From Candidatus Binatia bacterium (lineage in GTDB: Bacteria; Desulfobacterota_B; Binatia; UBA9968), in the NCBI GenBank assembly GCA_025922795.1, contig JAICHC010000001.1, forward strand, positions 1 to 19,896: a DNA stretch of 19,896 bases, read 5' to 3'. This document shows, piece after piece, positions 1 to 7,814 of the stretch (within the stretch, counting starts at the first letter, position 1; each line of letters opens with the position of its first letter). Under the pieces are notes generated by a model that worked only from the letters and a program-made list of their open reading frames with translations, searched no databases and was not told the origin of the DNA. The translations under genes were made by a program, and so were the position numbers.

Positions 1-233
1 ACAAGCATGTAAACAAGCACCAGGCCGGCGCAAGCCGCCACCAAGAGGTTGTCTGGAGACCAATTAAGTTGAAGCCCGAATGGAAGCGGGTTATCGCTTA
101 GAATGTTGTCGATAATAATCTTGAGCGGCCACGGCTTAAGGATCTCAAGTGTGCTAATTAGAAAAACTTGGCCGAGAGCTAAAATAAAAGATGGCCAATA
201 GGGCTTCAGGTACGAACGAACGGTGCTCTTCAT
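1..233 (-). CDS. ABC transporter permease/ATPase, N-terminal fragment
   Basis: This is the first 77 codons of a minus-strand gene that runs off the left edge. The translation begins MKSTVRSYLKPYWPSF, then a hydrophobic helix (about residues 14-30), then LEILKPWPLKIIIDNIL. That last stretch is typical of the first membrane helix and loop of type-1 ABC exporters of the MsbA/LmrA kind. A second hydrophobic run (about 63-77) is cut by the edge. The ATG at 233 is the first possible start, because an in-frame TAA lies four codons upstream. Only a weak GAGG, overlapping the end of the preceding gene, precedes it. It starts 17 bp after the glycosyltransferase stop on the same strand, so co-transcription is likely and the exported substrate may be a glycan or glycolipid. 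The ATPase half is not visible, so the family call rests on the N-terminus alone. Confidence 0.72.
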   Translation of the reverse strand, partial: MKSTVRSYLKPYWPSFILALGQVFLISTLEILKPWPLKIIIDNILSDNPLPFGLQLNWSPDNLLVAACAGLVLVYML

Positions 234-250
234 AGATGAATGTTATGGCT

Positions 251-2860
251 TTACCTCGTTAGTGATTTTTCGACTGGCACGAAGTCCAGCTTGTGCGCAA
301 GAGATTCAATGACGTGGTACAGCAGGTGACCGAGTCTGAACTTCTGATAGATAATGGCGCTGGCGTGAGCCCACCCGATGAAAGCGGTTGCGGCGGCAAG
401 CTTTGGCATTGCCAATCCGACGGCGACACCGGACACGACTAAATAGAGGCACAGAAACGTTATTGAGATTCGCGACATGCGAAGCGCGCAGCGGACCCTC
501 ATGACGCGCTTGCTGCCGCCGTGATTTTCCGTAGCAGTTTTAATTTGAGCCCTGGCCCAAGGTCCTTGGCAAATTTCTAAGTCCCACTGACTCCATCCCT
601 GGTCCATCGCGATGAGATATTTTCGCGGCAGGAGGAACTCCATAATGGAATGAAGCAGGCTTTCTTTTTCCTGTCCTTTCTCGTTCCAGTACGACAAGTA
701 AAACGCGCCCTCAGACCATCGAATTTGCGGATCTTGTGTGGGGCCGTTTAAATCGACCGGCTTGACCTCGCGCAGACGGCGCAAACGCCAGCGATATCGC
801 TCGAATGTACGCACTAGGGGTCCCAAGTAGATGAGCGACGCGATCAAAAGCGTCGCTGGTAGGCCGCGGAATGGCGAAGCGATGCGAGCGCGCATCGCGC
901 TGGCGAGGCAAACACCGGCGGTCAACAGGAACGGAATAATTCCGAGCTCAAACCATCCGCCAAAGAGAATCGCGCATGTGAGTAACACGACGGACATCAC
1001 GTTCCACTCAAGCGTGAGGGGCAGACAGGAAAGAACAGAAGGCGGAGGCTGGTAGACCGTCTGAAAAAGTCCCCGACCAAAAACCCCGGAATAGATTCTC
1101 GGCTGGCGACTGGACAGATATGAAGATAGGTCGCCATAGATTCGACCAAACCAGCGCGATTGCCCGAGAACGTTAAAGCGACACGGATGCTTGAAGAAAA
1201 GGAGAGTTTCAGCCTTGCCGTAGCCGCGCTGCTGCTTTAAATAATCGCGGATCGTGTTGCGACGGAAATGCCACACCACCGCCGCGGCGCTAAAACCGAT
1301 TTTATAGCCCTTGTTCTGCAGGCGCCAGCACAGGTCGACATCGTCTCCAGCGGCGCGAAAGATTGGATCGAATCCGTCAATCGCTTCCAACGCTTCACGC
1401 CGGAATGCCATGTTGCACCCCGGAATGTGTTCAGCAACTTCGTCATCCAACAAGACATGCGCCGGCGCCCCAGGCGACACCGCCACGCAAGATGCGACGA
1501 AAGAGTCATCCGGCGGAGTAAGGTTCGGCCCGCCGACGGCGGCAAATTCAGAGGACTGAAACTGCGCGACTAAATGAGTCAACCAGTCGCGGTCCGCCAT
1601 GCAATCGGCGTCGGTGAATGCGACGATCTCTCCGGTGGCCGCCCGAATACCGACATTACGTGCTTCGCTCAGTCCCTTATTCTCTTGATGGATGAGACGA
1701 ATATAATCATAGCCCTCGGCGATCTGGCGCGTGCGATCCGTGGAGCCATCATTGACGACAATGACTTCGTAGTTGGGATAGTTGAGTTTTTCCAACGACG
1801 CTAGGCACGAGTCCATCGTGCGTTCGCCGTTGTAGACGCAGACGACCACCGAAACCTTCGGATAGGAACGTAGAGGAGGCGGCAAAGGCGCGTCATAATA
1901 TTCTTTCACTCTCTCGAAAGCCGGCTTCTTTCGGCGTTTGCGATCGACGAGCCCAAAGGCCCAATCTTCGACCTGAAATCCCTCCGCGCCGGAGTAGGCG
2001 TGCCAATCATCGGTCCAGGAAAATATCACGGTGCCGGCCACGCCGGTCTCGAAGCTGGCGCGCAGTTGCCACGCGAGGGCGTCGGCCTGAAAGACGGCGC
2101 CGTTGTGAATGGAATCGATCCCGATCTCCGTCAAAACGAGCGGGCGATCACCGGCCAGATTGTGCAGGTGCGATAGGTAGCGGCGGAAGTCTTCCTCGCG
2201 ATGAAGATAAACGTTGAAGGCCAAAAAATCCAAGAAATCGGTTTCGAGATATTCGGTCGAGGGAAAATTCGCGTAACTCACTAACGTGTCGGGATCAATG
2301 TTCTTGGCGGTGTCAACCAACGTGCCGAGGAAAGCACGGATCCTCTCGGCGCCATACCAACGGACGATTTCCGGCGGTATTTCATTGCCAACGAGATAAG
2401 CAAAAACCGCGGCGTGGCGGTTGCACGCTGTCACGCTTCCGGCGATGGTCTGCCGTATGCCCCTTTGAGTTTGCTTGGAGTCCAAAAACGAGATGTGCTG
2501 TGCCCACGGAATGCCGATGATGGTTCGCAGGCCGTACGACGCGGCGCGTTCCAGGAGCCACTTTGGAGGGACCGTAAAAGTCCGCAAGCAATTGACGCCA
2601 AGCTCGGCCATTAAAGCGAAATCAAGCTCCACGGTTGCTGGTTCCGGGAACGGTAAGCCGGAGCTGTCAGGGGAGAATGGACCGTAGGTCACTCCCTTTA
2701 GAAATAACTTTTCATCATGGTGGAAGAAAAACCGGCCGCGCACATCGACTTTGTCTAGTGCATAGGAATCGCTCCTCCGTGACTCGAGTAATGACGAAAC
2801 CGGAACACTTATAGGGCGCGCACCGCGCAGCTCGAACGATGCAGGCAGCGGCATATTCAC
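251..2860 (-). CDS. Fusion protein: GH2-like glycoside hydrolase plus GT2 glycosyltransferase, membrane-anchored
   Basis: An 869-residue protein joining two carbohydrate domains. Residues 40-325 read as a family-2-type TIM barrel: LKGVTYGPF near 55-62, VGNEIPP with the presumed acid/base E160, and VLTEIG with the presumed nucleophile E245. Residues 335-560 are a GT-A family 2 transferase: VSVVVCVYNGE (337-346), VVNDGSTD (368-375), TDADC as DXD (416-420), GDDVDLCWR (505-513) and a QQRGYGKAE relative of QxxRW (543-551). Hydrophobic helices follow near 620-637, 640-656 and 667-683, then a soluble segment of about 110 residues, then two more helices near 798-818 and 820-838. The family likely transfers a sugar from a nucleotide donor at the inner membrane. 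The start is GTG at 2860, favoured over ATG at 2854 because AAGGAG sits 9 nt upstream. The acceptor and the hydrolase substrate cannot be told from sequence. Confidence 0.85.
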   Translation of the reverse strand: MNMPLPASFELRGARPISVPVSSLLESRRSDSYALDKVDVRGRFFFHHDEKLFLKGVTYGPFSPDSSGLPFPEPATVELDFALMAELGVNCLRTFTVPPKWLLERAASYGLRTIIGIPWAQHISFLDSKQTQRGIRQTIAGSVTACNRHAAVFAYLVGNEIPPEIVRWYGAERIRAFLGTLVDTAKNIDPDTLVSYANFPSTEYLETDFLDFLAFNVYLHREEDFRRYLSHLHNLAGDRPLVLTEIGIDSIHNGAVFQADALAWQLRASFETGVAGTVIFSWTDDWHAYSGAEGFQVEDWAFGLVDRKRRKKPAFERVKEYYDAPLPPPLRSYPKVSVVVCVYNGERTMDSCLASLEKLNYPNYEVIVVNDGSTDRTRQIAEGYDYIRLIHQENKGLSEARNVGIRAATGEIVAFTDADCMADRDWLTHLVAQFQSSEFAAVGGPNLTPPDDSFVASCVAVSPGAPAHVLLDDEVAEHIPGCNMAFRREALEAIDGFDPIFRAAGDDVDLCWRLQNKGYKIGFSAAAVVWHFRRNTIRDYLKQQRGYGKAETLLFFKHPCRFNVLGQSRWFGRIYGDLSSYLSSRQPRIYSGVFGRGLFQTVYQPPPSVLSCLPLTLEWNVMSVVLLTCAILFGGWFELGIIPFLLTAGVCLASAMRARIASPFRGLPATLLIASLIYLGPLVRTFERYRWRLRRLREVKPVDLNGPTQDPQIRWSEGAFYLSYWNEKGQEKESLLHSIMEFLLPRKYLIAMDQGWSQWDLEICQGPWARAQIKTATENHGGSKRVMRVRCALRMSRISITFLCLYLVVSGVAVGLAMPKLAAATAFIGWAHASAIIYQKFRLGHLLYHVIESLAHKLDFVPVEKSLTR

Positions 2861-2869
2861 GATGACTAG

Positions 2870-2875
2870 CTCCTT
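2870..2875 (-). promoter_or_regulatory. Ribosome binding site fixing the GTG start
   Basis: On the minus strand AAGGAG lies 9 nt before GTG at 2860 and 15 nt before the alternative ATG at 2854. The spacing supports the GTG start of the hydrolase-transferase fusion. Confidence 0.65.
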
Positions 2876-2887
2876 GTTTTCGATAAT

Positions 2888-2898
2888 CAGACAGTCTG
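2888..2898. promoter_or_regulatory. Short perfect palindrome upstream of the glycosyltransferase
   Basis: CAGACAGTCTG is a perfect inverted repeat (5 bp arms, 1 bp centre) ending 28 bp before the GTG start of the minus-strand gene. The position would suit an operator or an mRNA 5' hairpin. Arms this short also occur by chance, so the call is weak. Confidence 0.2.
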
Positions 2899-3259
2899 GA
2901 ATGAATCAACTCTGATACAGTATGAAGGAAAATCCCTTACGCCATGTCAGGGTCGATCAGTTACAGCGCAACAACAATGCCATTAGAAAAAAGAGTAGCG
3001 ATCGTACGGCTTTTTATATGTGTTTCGCCGGGTTGAGTTCGATCGAGCCCACATCCGTTCTTCGACTACCGCAGGCTTTACCCTGCAGCGTTGGAAATGT
3101 ATTAAGATTTTTTCCTTACATAAAATGATTATCACGCCGTTCTTCAGAGTAGAATTGATCACGAACATCCAGTGTTCCACAACTGTGCGAGCTCGCCGTT
3201 AGATCTTATTTTTGTTTGTGTTAAACTAGCGGCGCACGCATCACCACCTGACGGCAGCG

Positions 3260-4060
3260 ATGTATCCGATCATTTTTGAGCTTGGCCCGATTACCATCTA
3301 CAGCTTCGGGGTCCTCATGGCTCTGGCAGCCTTGGTGGCGGCTTGGGTGGTTCACGTTGAACTCAAGCGTAGCGGTTACGATCCCGAGTTGGCATCGACG
3401 TTGGTGTTCGCCGCCGCCATCGGCGGGCTGATCGGCGCGCGGCTCTTGTTTATCGTCGAGCATTGGAACAACTTTCTCGCTGCGCCGTTGGATTACGTTT
3501 TCACCGGTTCCGGGTTTACCTGGTATGGCGGTTTTTTCGGCGGAGTTATTGGCGTCTCCTGGGTGGTCAAAAAAAATAACATCCCGTGGCTCGCCAGCGC
3601 CGATATCGCGGCGCCCGCATTGGTGCTCGCCTACGGCGTTGGGCGCCTGGGATGTCACTTTGCCGGCGACGGTGACTGGGGGACGGTCACCGACGTCCCC
3701 TGGGGCGTAGCCTATACCAGCGCGATTATCGGCTGGGTCGACCCGACGACCGGGATTCCGTATCCTGCCGGCACTCGCGTGCATCCAACGCCGATCTATG
3801 AATTCATCGGATCGATTGTTATATTCGGTATTCTCTGGTCGCTGCGCGATCGGCATTACGCCCCCGGAACGATCGCGTGGCTCTATCTAATTCTCTCCGG
3901 CTGCGCACGGTTCGTGGTAGAGTTCTGGCGCATCAACCCGCCGCTCGCTTGGGGATTGAGTGAAGCGCAGTGGTTCAGTTTGGCGTTGATGACGCTCGGA
4001 GTATTTCTGCTCATCATCCGCCCGCCGAGAGCCGCGCCTGCAAAAGTCAGTGCTCGCTAG
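3260..4060 (+). CDS. lgt: Prolipoprotein diacylglyceryl transferase (Lgt)
   Basis: A 266-residue polytopic membrane protein of normal Lgt length. Lgt moves diacylglycerol from phosphatidylglycerol to the lipobox cysteine of prolipoproteins in the inner membrane, the first lipoprotein maturation step. Supporting motifs are the MYPIIFELGPITIYSFG start, GLIGARLLF (56-64), WYGGFFGGVIG (88-98), GRLGCHFAGDGDWG (128-141), HPTPIYE (175-181) and RFVVEFWR (217-224) with its conserved Arg and Glu. Two positions differ from the E. coli type: the His of HGGLIG is Tyr89, and the Asn after GRIG is Cys132. I recall the GDGDWG variant from other bacterial Lgt-like proteins. The ribosome site is weak. The lipoprotein cytochrome gene 63 bp downstream encodes an obvious substrate. 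Confidence 0.9.
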   Translation: MYPIIFELGPITIYSFGVLMALAALVAAWVVHVELKRSGYDPELASTLVFAAAIGGLIGARLLFIVEHWNNFLAAPLDYVFTGSGFTWYGGFFGGVIGVSWVVKKNNIPWLASADIAAPALVLAYGVGRLGCHFAGDGDWGTVTDVPWGVAYTSAIIGWVDPTTGIPYPAGTRVHPTPIYEFIGSIVIFGILWSLRDRHYAPGTIAWLYLILSGCARFVVEFWRINPPLAWGLSEAQWFSLALMTLGVFLLIIRPPRAAPAKVSAR

Positions 4061-4123
4061 CTGTCGTTGTAACAACTCTGAAGTGTGGTTGACGTTGACC
4101 TTGCCGTGGCGTGAGGTATAGGG

Positions 4124-4612
4124 ATGGTTAGCTTACGCGCGAATATTCGCTCGTTAATATCGATAATCCTCATCAGCGGAACTCTCGCGGCCTGTCAAAA
4201 GCACGAGGCAGCCGACCACAACTCCGCCGGTCACGGCGATCACGGCACGCTGAAGGATTGGAAATTCACGCTCGTGAAAGGGGATGCTGCGACGGGCCGC
4301 GAGCTTTTTATCGAGCTCGAGTGTTATAAGTGTCACGAAATAAAAGGCGAGAACTTTCCGACTCTCGTCAAAAACGACAAAGGCATCGGTCCCGAGCTGT
4401 CGCAGATGGCCGGATCGCATCCGATTGAATTTTTCGCCGAGTCGATCGCCAACCCGAATGCGGTGATCGATGGCGATGCCAAGGAAGAAGGTCATATTGG
4501 TCCCGACGGCAAATCCAAGATGCCGTCGTTTGCCGATGTCTTGACCGTCCAGCAACTAACCGATTTGGCTACATATCTCGCCTCGCTCAGTGCGGGCGGA
4601 CATAAACACTGA
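4124..4612 (+). CDS. Lipoprotein monoheme c-type cytochrome
   Basis: A 162-residue predicted periplasmic, membrane-tethered electron carrier. Residues 1-23 are a signal peptide ending in the lipobox LAAC, so Cys24 should be lipidated. A His-rich linker follows (HEAADHNSAGHGDHG, 27-41), then a class-I cytochrome c fold. The fold shows heme motif CYKCH at 67-71, GPELSQMA at 89-96 and a likely distal ligand Met133 in SKMPSF, and the protein ends in GGHKH. One CxxCH means one covalent heme. GAGG seven nt upstream supports the ATG. It lies just after lgt, which would lipidate it, and a hairpin follows its stop. Its redox partner is not in the window; a terminal oxidase or a periplasmic dehydrogenase would be typical. 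Confidence 0.88.
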   Translation: MVSLRANIRSLISIILISGTLAACQKHEAADHNSAGHGDHGTLKDWKFTLVKGDAATGRELFIELECYKCHEIKGENFPTLVKNDKGIGPELSQMAGSHPIEFFAESIANPNAVIDGDAKEEGHIGPDGKSKMPSFADVLTVQQLTDLATYLASLSAGGHKH

Positions 4613-4617
4613 GTCGA

Positions 4618-4635
4618 GGCGCTCATCACAGCGCC
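4618..4635 (+). terminator. Terminator-like hairpin after the cytochrome gene
   Basis: GGCGCT, a six-base loop, then AGCGCC form a perfect 6 bp GC-rich stem starting 6 nt after the cytochrome stop codon. No U-run follows, so if it terminates it is not a classic intrinsic terminator. It could equally protect the mRNA 3' end. Confidence 0.35.
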
Positions 4636-4782
4636 GATTCTACCGGACAATAAATCCCAGCGGAACCAGTCGTTCGGGTCGTTGTTCTCTGCGAAATCAG
4701 CGACACAGAATCAGTCGCTTAACGCGGTTATCGTCCGGGGTTTCTCAAACCGAACAGACTACCCGATGAGAGGCTCGCAACT

Positions 4783-6207
4783 TTGAATCTGCAAGACCAA
4801 GATCGCGTGAGTGAGAAGATCCGCAGGCTGACTCTCATCAACTCCGTTATCGGGATTTCCATAGCGGGAATCTCGACGCGCGTCTTTATGATCTCCGTGC
4901 CGACTCTGGCAGCGGCTTTGGGCACGGACATCCTGGGGATTTCGTGGGCGTTGATCGTTTATCAGATGGCCGGAATCGGGCTGGGGGTAATCTGCGGCCG
5001 GCTCGGCGACATTTACGGCCATCACAAAATGTACGGTTTTGGCATGGGCATTATGGCGGCCGGCTCGCTCCTCTGCGGACTGTCTCAGAATGTTTTCCAA
5101 TTGATCCTGTTTCGCTTCGTGCAAGGAGTCGGCGGCGCGATGATTCAATCCTCCGGCCGCACCTTGGCGTTCCGGGCGATGCCCCGAGGCTCCGAGGGCA
5201 AGGCCCAGGGGTTGATGGCCATGTCTCATCAGTTCGGTTTTTTTGTCGGCCCGCCGATCGGAGGTCTGATCATCGATCTGATTCATTGGCGTGGGATCTT
5301 TTTTCTGCTGTTTGTGCCGAGCTTGCTCGGCATGGCGCTTTGCTTCGTGACCGGACGCTCCGCCGCGCCGGCCAGCGAACAGAAGCAAGCCGTCGATTAC
5401 CGGGGTGCCGTAGTCTTTCTCGGTTTGACGGTTCTCGTCACAGTGTTGCTTGATCAAAAAATCGCCGAGATCGTGGGCGGCAGCGGCCAAACGCTCCTAG
5501 CGTTGCTTTTCGCTGCAATGCTCTGGGGCTTTATTTCGCACGAAAAAAAAACCTCAAGCCCGATGATCAACCTGTCGTGTTTCTCCGTCCCGATTTTCGG
5601 CTACGGTTCGGTCGGCTTGCTGATGTGCTGTATCACTCAAGGCGTGGTTACATTCATCGCGCCGTTTTATCTTCAGGACGTGCTCAAGCTGTCGCCGACG
5701 TTCATTGGGATTATCTTTTTGGTCCCGTCGCTTCTCAGCATGGTGCTTTCGCCGGTGAGCGGCGCCATGACCGATCGTATCGGCGCGCGTTTCCTGTTGA
5801 TTGTGGGCACACTGACGCAGATGTCGGCTTTTGTAATCGGGGCCAAGCTGAGCGCGGACTCGCACTGGCTCTGGCCAGCTATCCTGCTGATGCTTACCGG
5901 TATAGGATCGGCATTCTTCAATACACCATCGCAAGCCGTGATGATTCGATCTTTGCCCAAAGAGAATTGGGGCACGGCCATCGGCATCATCAATGGGATC
6001 TTCGGCCTCGGCCATATGCTCGGAATCTCGCTGAGCGGGATTTTTCTGACTCTAGCGTTTCGGTATTTTTCGGGAATTCCGGGGACGACCCCCGATCCGG
6101 GAAACACGCAGGTGTTCGCGGCGTCCATGAACGTGACCTTTTTATTTGCGCTGGCGATCACTCTCATCCCGTTGTTAACCTCGATGAAAATGAAGAAAGC
6201 CGGGTGA
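4783..6207 (+). CDS. MFS transporter, DHA2-like multidrug efflux type
   Basis: A 474-residue membrane protein with about 14 hydrophobic helices, the number usual for the DHA2 (EmrB/QacA) drug:H+ antiporters. Motif A appears as GRLGDIYGHHKMYG (72-85). RFVQGVGGAMIQSSG (111-125) matches the helix-4 region, MSHQFGFFVGPPIGG (147-161) resembles antiporter motif C, and TDRIGARFLL (330-339) is the second-half copy of motif A. The start is TTG at 4783, with GAGAGG a suitable distance upstream. An in-frame TAA at 4720 leaves no ATG alternative before it. It stands 170 bp after the cytochrome gene, past a hairpin, so it may have its own promoter. The substrate cannot be inferred, and no membrane-fusion partner or regulator is adjacent. 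Confidence 0.85.
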   Translation: MNLQDQDRVSEKIRRLTLINSVIGISIAGISTRVFMISVPTLAAALGTDILGISWALIVYQMAGIGLGVICGRLGDIYGHHKMYGFGMGIMAAGSLLCGLSQNVFQLILFRFVQGVGGAMIQSSGRTLAFRAMPRGSEGKAQGLMAMSHQFGFFVGPPIGGLIIDLIHWRGIFFLLFVPSLLGMALCFVTGRSAAPASEQKQAVDYRGAVVFLGLTVLVTVLLDQKIAEIVGGSGQTLLALLFAAMLWGFISHEKKTSSPMINLSCFSVPIFGYGSVGLLMCCITQGVVTFIAPFYLQDVLKLSPTFIGIIFLVPSLLSMVLSPVSGAMTDRIGARFLLIVGTLTQMSAFVIGAKLSADSHWLWPAILLMLTGIGSAFFNTPSQAVMIRSLPKENWGTAIGIINGIFGLGHMLGISLSGIFLTLAFRYFSGIPGTTPDPGNTQVFAASMNVTFLFALAITLIPLLTSMKMKKAG

Positions 6208-6359
6208 ACTGCGCTTGAAAACCCCCGGATCTGCGGTCCTGCTGTTGACTATGGCTTCCAGTCCAATAGGCTAGGACCCGTTCATCAGCAAGAGAGGCAA
6301 TAGGATCTCACGGAAAATCTAATGACAAAGAAACATGCTATTAACAGAACTCGCACATT

Positions 6360-6367
6360 GGGAGGTG
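6360..6367 (+). promoter_or_regulatory. Ribosome binding site fixing the start at 6371
   Basis: GGGAGGTG ends 3 nt before the ATG at 6371, a strong Shine-Dalgarno match. The in-frame ATG at 6335 has no comparable site, so the shorter protein with a proper signal peptide is preferred. Confidence 0.7.
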
Positions 6368-6370
6368 ACT

Positions 6371-7441
6371 ATGAGACCGCTTGAGGGGCGTCTATCCGGC
6401 ACGTTCGTTTACTTTGCGGTGCTCGGGCTATTGGCTGTCTTGCCGGCGAGCACGGCATTCTCGCAATCCGATTTTTACAAAGGCAAAACCATCAGAATCA
6501 TTCGCGGCGGCGGACCCGGCGGTTCCGGTGAGTTTCAGACCCGAGCGCTCATGCGGATTCTGGAAAAGCACATCCCGGGAAAACCCAGTTTGTTGCTTGA
6601 ATTTGTCCCGGGTGCAGCGGGTAGAAAGGCGGCAAACGTCATCTATAGCACGACCAAGCCCGACGGGCTGACCATCGGTTCGATCGGTGCGGGATTGGTG
6701 GTGGGGCCGATATTAGGCCTGCCTGGTAGCCGCTATGACCTTGATAAATTTATTTATCTCGGGTCGACGGACTCGGGGGACCCCTACGTTTTCTATACCA
6801 AGGGTACGGCCGGCTTGGATACCATTGAGAAGCTGCGGGCCGCGAGCGGAATCAGATTCGGCGCGCATGCGGTTGGCCATCCGGTCTATGTTACCGCCCG
6901 AATGGTCGCGTACATTCTCGGATTAAAAGATCCGAAATTCATCACCGGCTTTACTGGTCCGGAGATCTACATTGCGCTCGATCGCGGTGAGCTGGATGCT
7001 CATGCGACCGGCGCGGCACGATTCGTGATCGAGAAGCCCGAATGGATCGAAAAGAAATTGGTTCACTTCCACACTACGCTCACCGTGCCCAAGGGCCGTC
7101 ATCACCCCACGTTTGCTAAGTTGCCGGAGCTGGGGAGCTTTGCCAAGACCGAGACGGAGCGGCGGCTACTTGACATGTTCCGTGCTTTTCAGTACCCGCG
7201 CTGGCCGTACATCTTCCCGCCAGGAACACCGAAGGAGCCCGTCCAGATCATCCGAGAGGCGATGCGCAAGGCGTTTGCAGATCCCGAATTCCCGGTGGGG
7301 TATAAAAAGTTGATGGGCGACCCGCCGGCACCGCTTGACGGCGAAGAGCTCGAGCAGGCCATCAAGGAATTGCCCCGGGACAAAGAGGTCGTTGATCTGT
7401 ATCAGAAAATGGCGGGCGGCGATCCGCTACCCACTCGATGA
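6371..7441 (+). CDS. TctC/Bug-type periplasmic solute-binding protein
   Basis: From ATG 6371 this encodes 356 residues. Residues 1-30 are a signal peptide (basic start, hydrophobic FVYFAVLGLLAVLP, a small-residue cleavage region near ASTAFS). The mature start, DFYKGKTIRIIRGGGPGGSG, is followed by FVPGAAGRKAANVIY and TKPDGLTIG. These match the tripartite tricarboxylate transporter receptor family, whose members bind carboxylates or related small acids in the periplasm. The C-terminal part (PPGTPKEPVQIIREAMRKAF) also fits. No TctA or TctB membrane gene lies next to it. Such orphan receptors are common where the family has expanded, and they may pair with a distant transporter or act as sensors. 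The ligand is unknown. It is probably transcribed alone, being 163 bp after the MFS gene. Confidence 0.82.
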   Translation: MRPLEGRLSGTFVYFAVLGLLAVLPASTAFSQSDFYKGKTIRIIRGGGPGGSGEFQTRALMRILEKHIPGKPSLLLEFVPGAAGRKAANVIYSTTKPDGLTIGSIGAGLVVGPILGLPGSRYDLDKFIYLGSTDSGDPYVFYTKGTAGLDTIEKLRAASGIRFGAHAVGHPVYVTARMVAYILGLKDPKFITGFTGPEIYIALDRGELDAHATGAARFVIEKPEWIEKKLVHFHTTLTVPKGRHHPTFAKLPELGSFAKTETERRLLDMFRAFQYPRWPYIFPPGTPKEPVQIIREAMRKAFADPEFPVGYKKLMGDPPAPLDGEELEQAIKELPRDKEVVDLYQKMAGGDPLPTR

Positions 7442-7639
7442 ACACAATTGCAGCGGTTGTCGGAGGGGAGTGATCGGGATTCAGCGAACATCGGCCGCGC
7501 CCCAACTTGCGGCGATCCGCGGCGATCGAGATGCGTAAAATCGCGCGGATCGCCAAAGCACCCGTAGACAAAGATCGTTGTGAACGGTCGTTTCATTCCG
7601 GTCCGAGTCGACTAACGGAGCAAGGATCGCGCGCAACTT

Positions 7640-7810
7640 TAACGCAGGCCGTGCCGTGTCGGCCGGCCTCAGCAAGTGGCATTCCGCCTCAATCACTATT
7701 TCGGTGCAACCACCAGAATCCTTGAAGTCGGCGCTGGAACGGGACGTTTGGCAGCTTACTTGCTCGATGGTTTGACGTTGAAGAAGCCGCCGTCTGCGAG
7801 AACAATCCGG
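7640..7810 (+). pseudogene. Relic of a class I SAM-dependent methyltransferase
   Basis: Codons from 7676 read VAFRLNHYFGATT, then RILEVGAGTGRLAAYLLDG. This is a textbook motif I of Rossmann-fold methyltransferases (ILEVGAGTG at 7718-7744), where SAM binds. Right after GAT GGT the open frame turns to nonsense, while the frame beginning at 7774 continues sensibly as DVEEAAVCENNP (7774-7809). That is what strand 2 after motif I looks like. One base appears lost near 7771-7774. An in-frame stop at about 7640 truncates the 5' side. Only about 55 residues of a domain usually near 200 survive, so this is a broken gene. The frame shift could be an assembly error, but the missing flanks argue for decay. 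Confidence 0.45.
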
Positions 7811-7814
7811 TCCG

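Larger units (their letters stand above)
2861..3259. other. Divergent intergenic region
   Basis: About 400 bp separates the minus-strand glycosyltransferase from plus-strand lgt. It is more AT-rich than its surroundings, especially near 3095-3135 and 3205-3227. Promoters for both directions should lie here. A TAAACT at 3222-3227 could be a -10 box for lgt, but no convincing -35 is paired with it. Short open frames within it show no recognisable protein features. I see no tRNA or structured RNA. Confidence 0.5.

Noticed and set aside
3221..3856. Minus-strand open frame (211 codons) opposite lgt
   Set aside because: Shadow of lgt, with polar low-complexity composition and no motif.
4066..4076. 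11 bp palindrome GTTGTAACAAC after lgt
   Set aside because: Arms of 5 bp, AT-rich and inside an operon gap; most likely chance.
4759..5490. Minus-strand open frame (243 codons) opposite the MFS gene
   Set aside because: Its translation is rich in His, Gln, Asp and Arg, typical of antisense to hydrophobic codons; the plus strand has clear transporter motifs.
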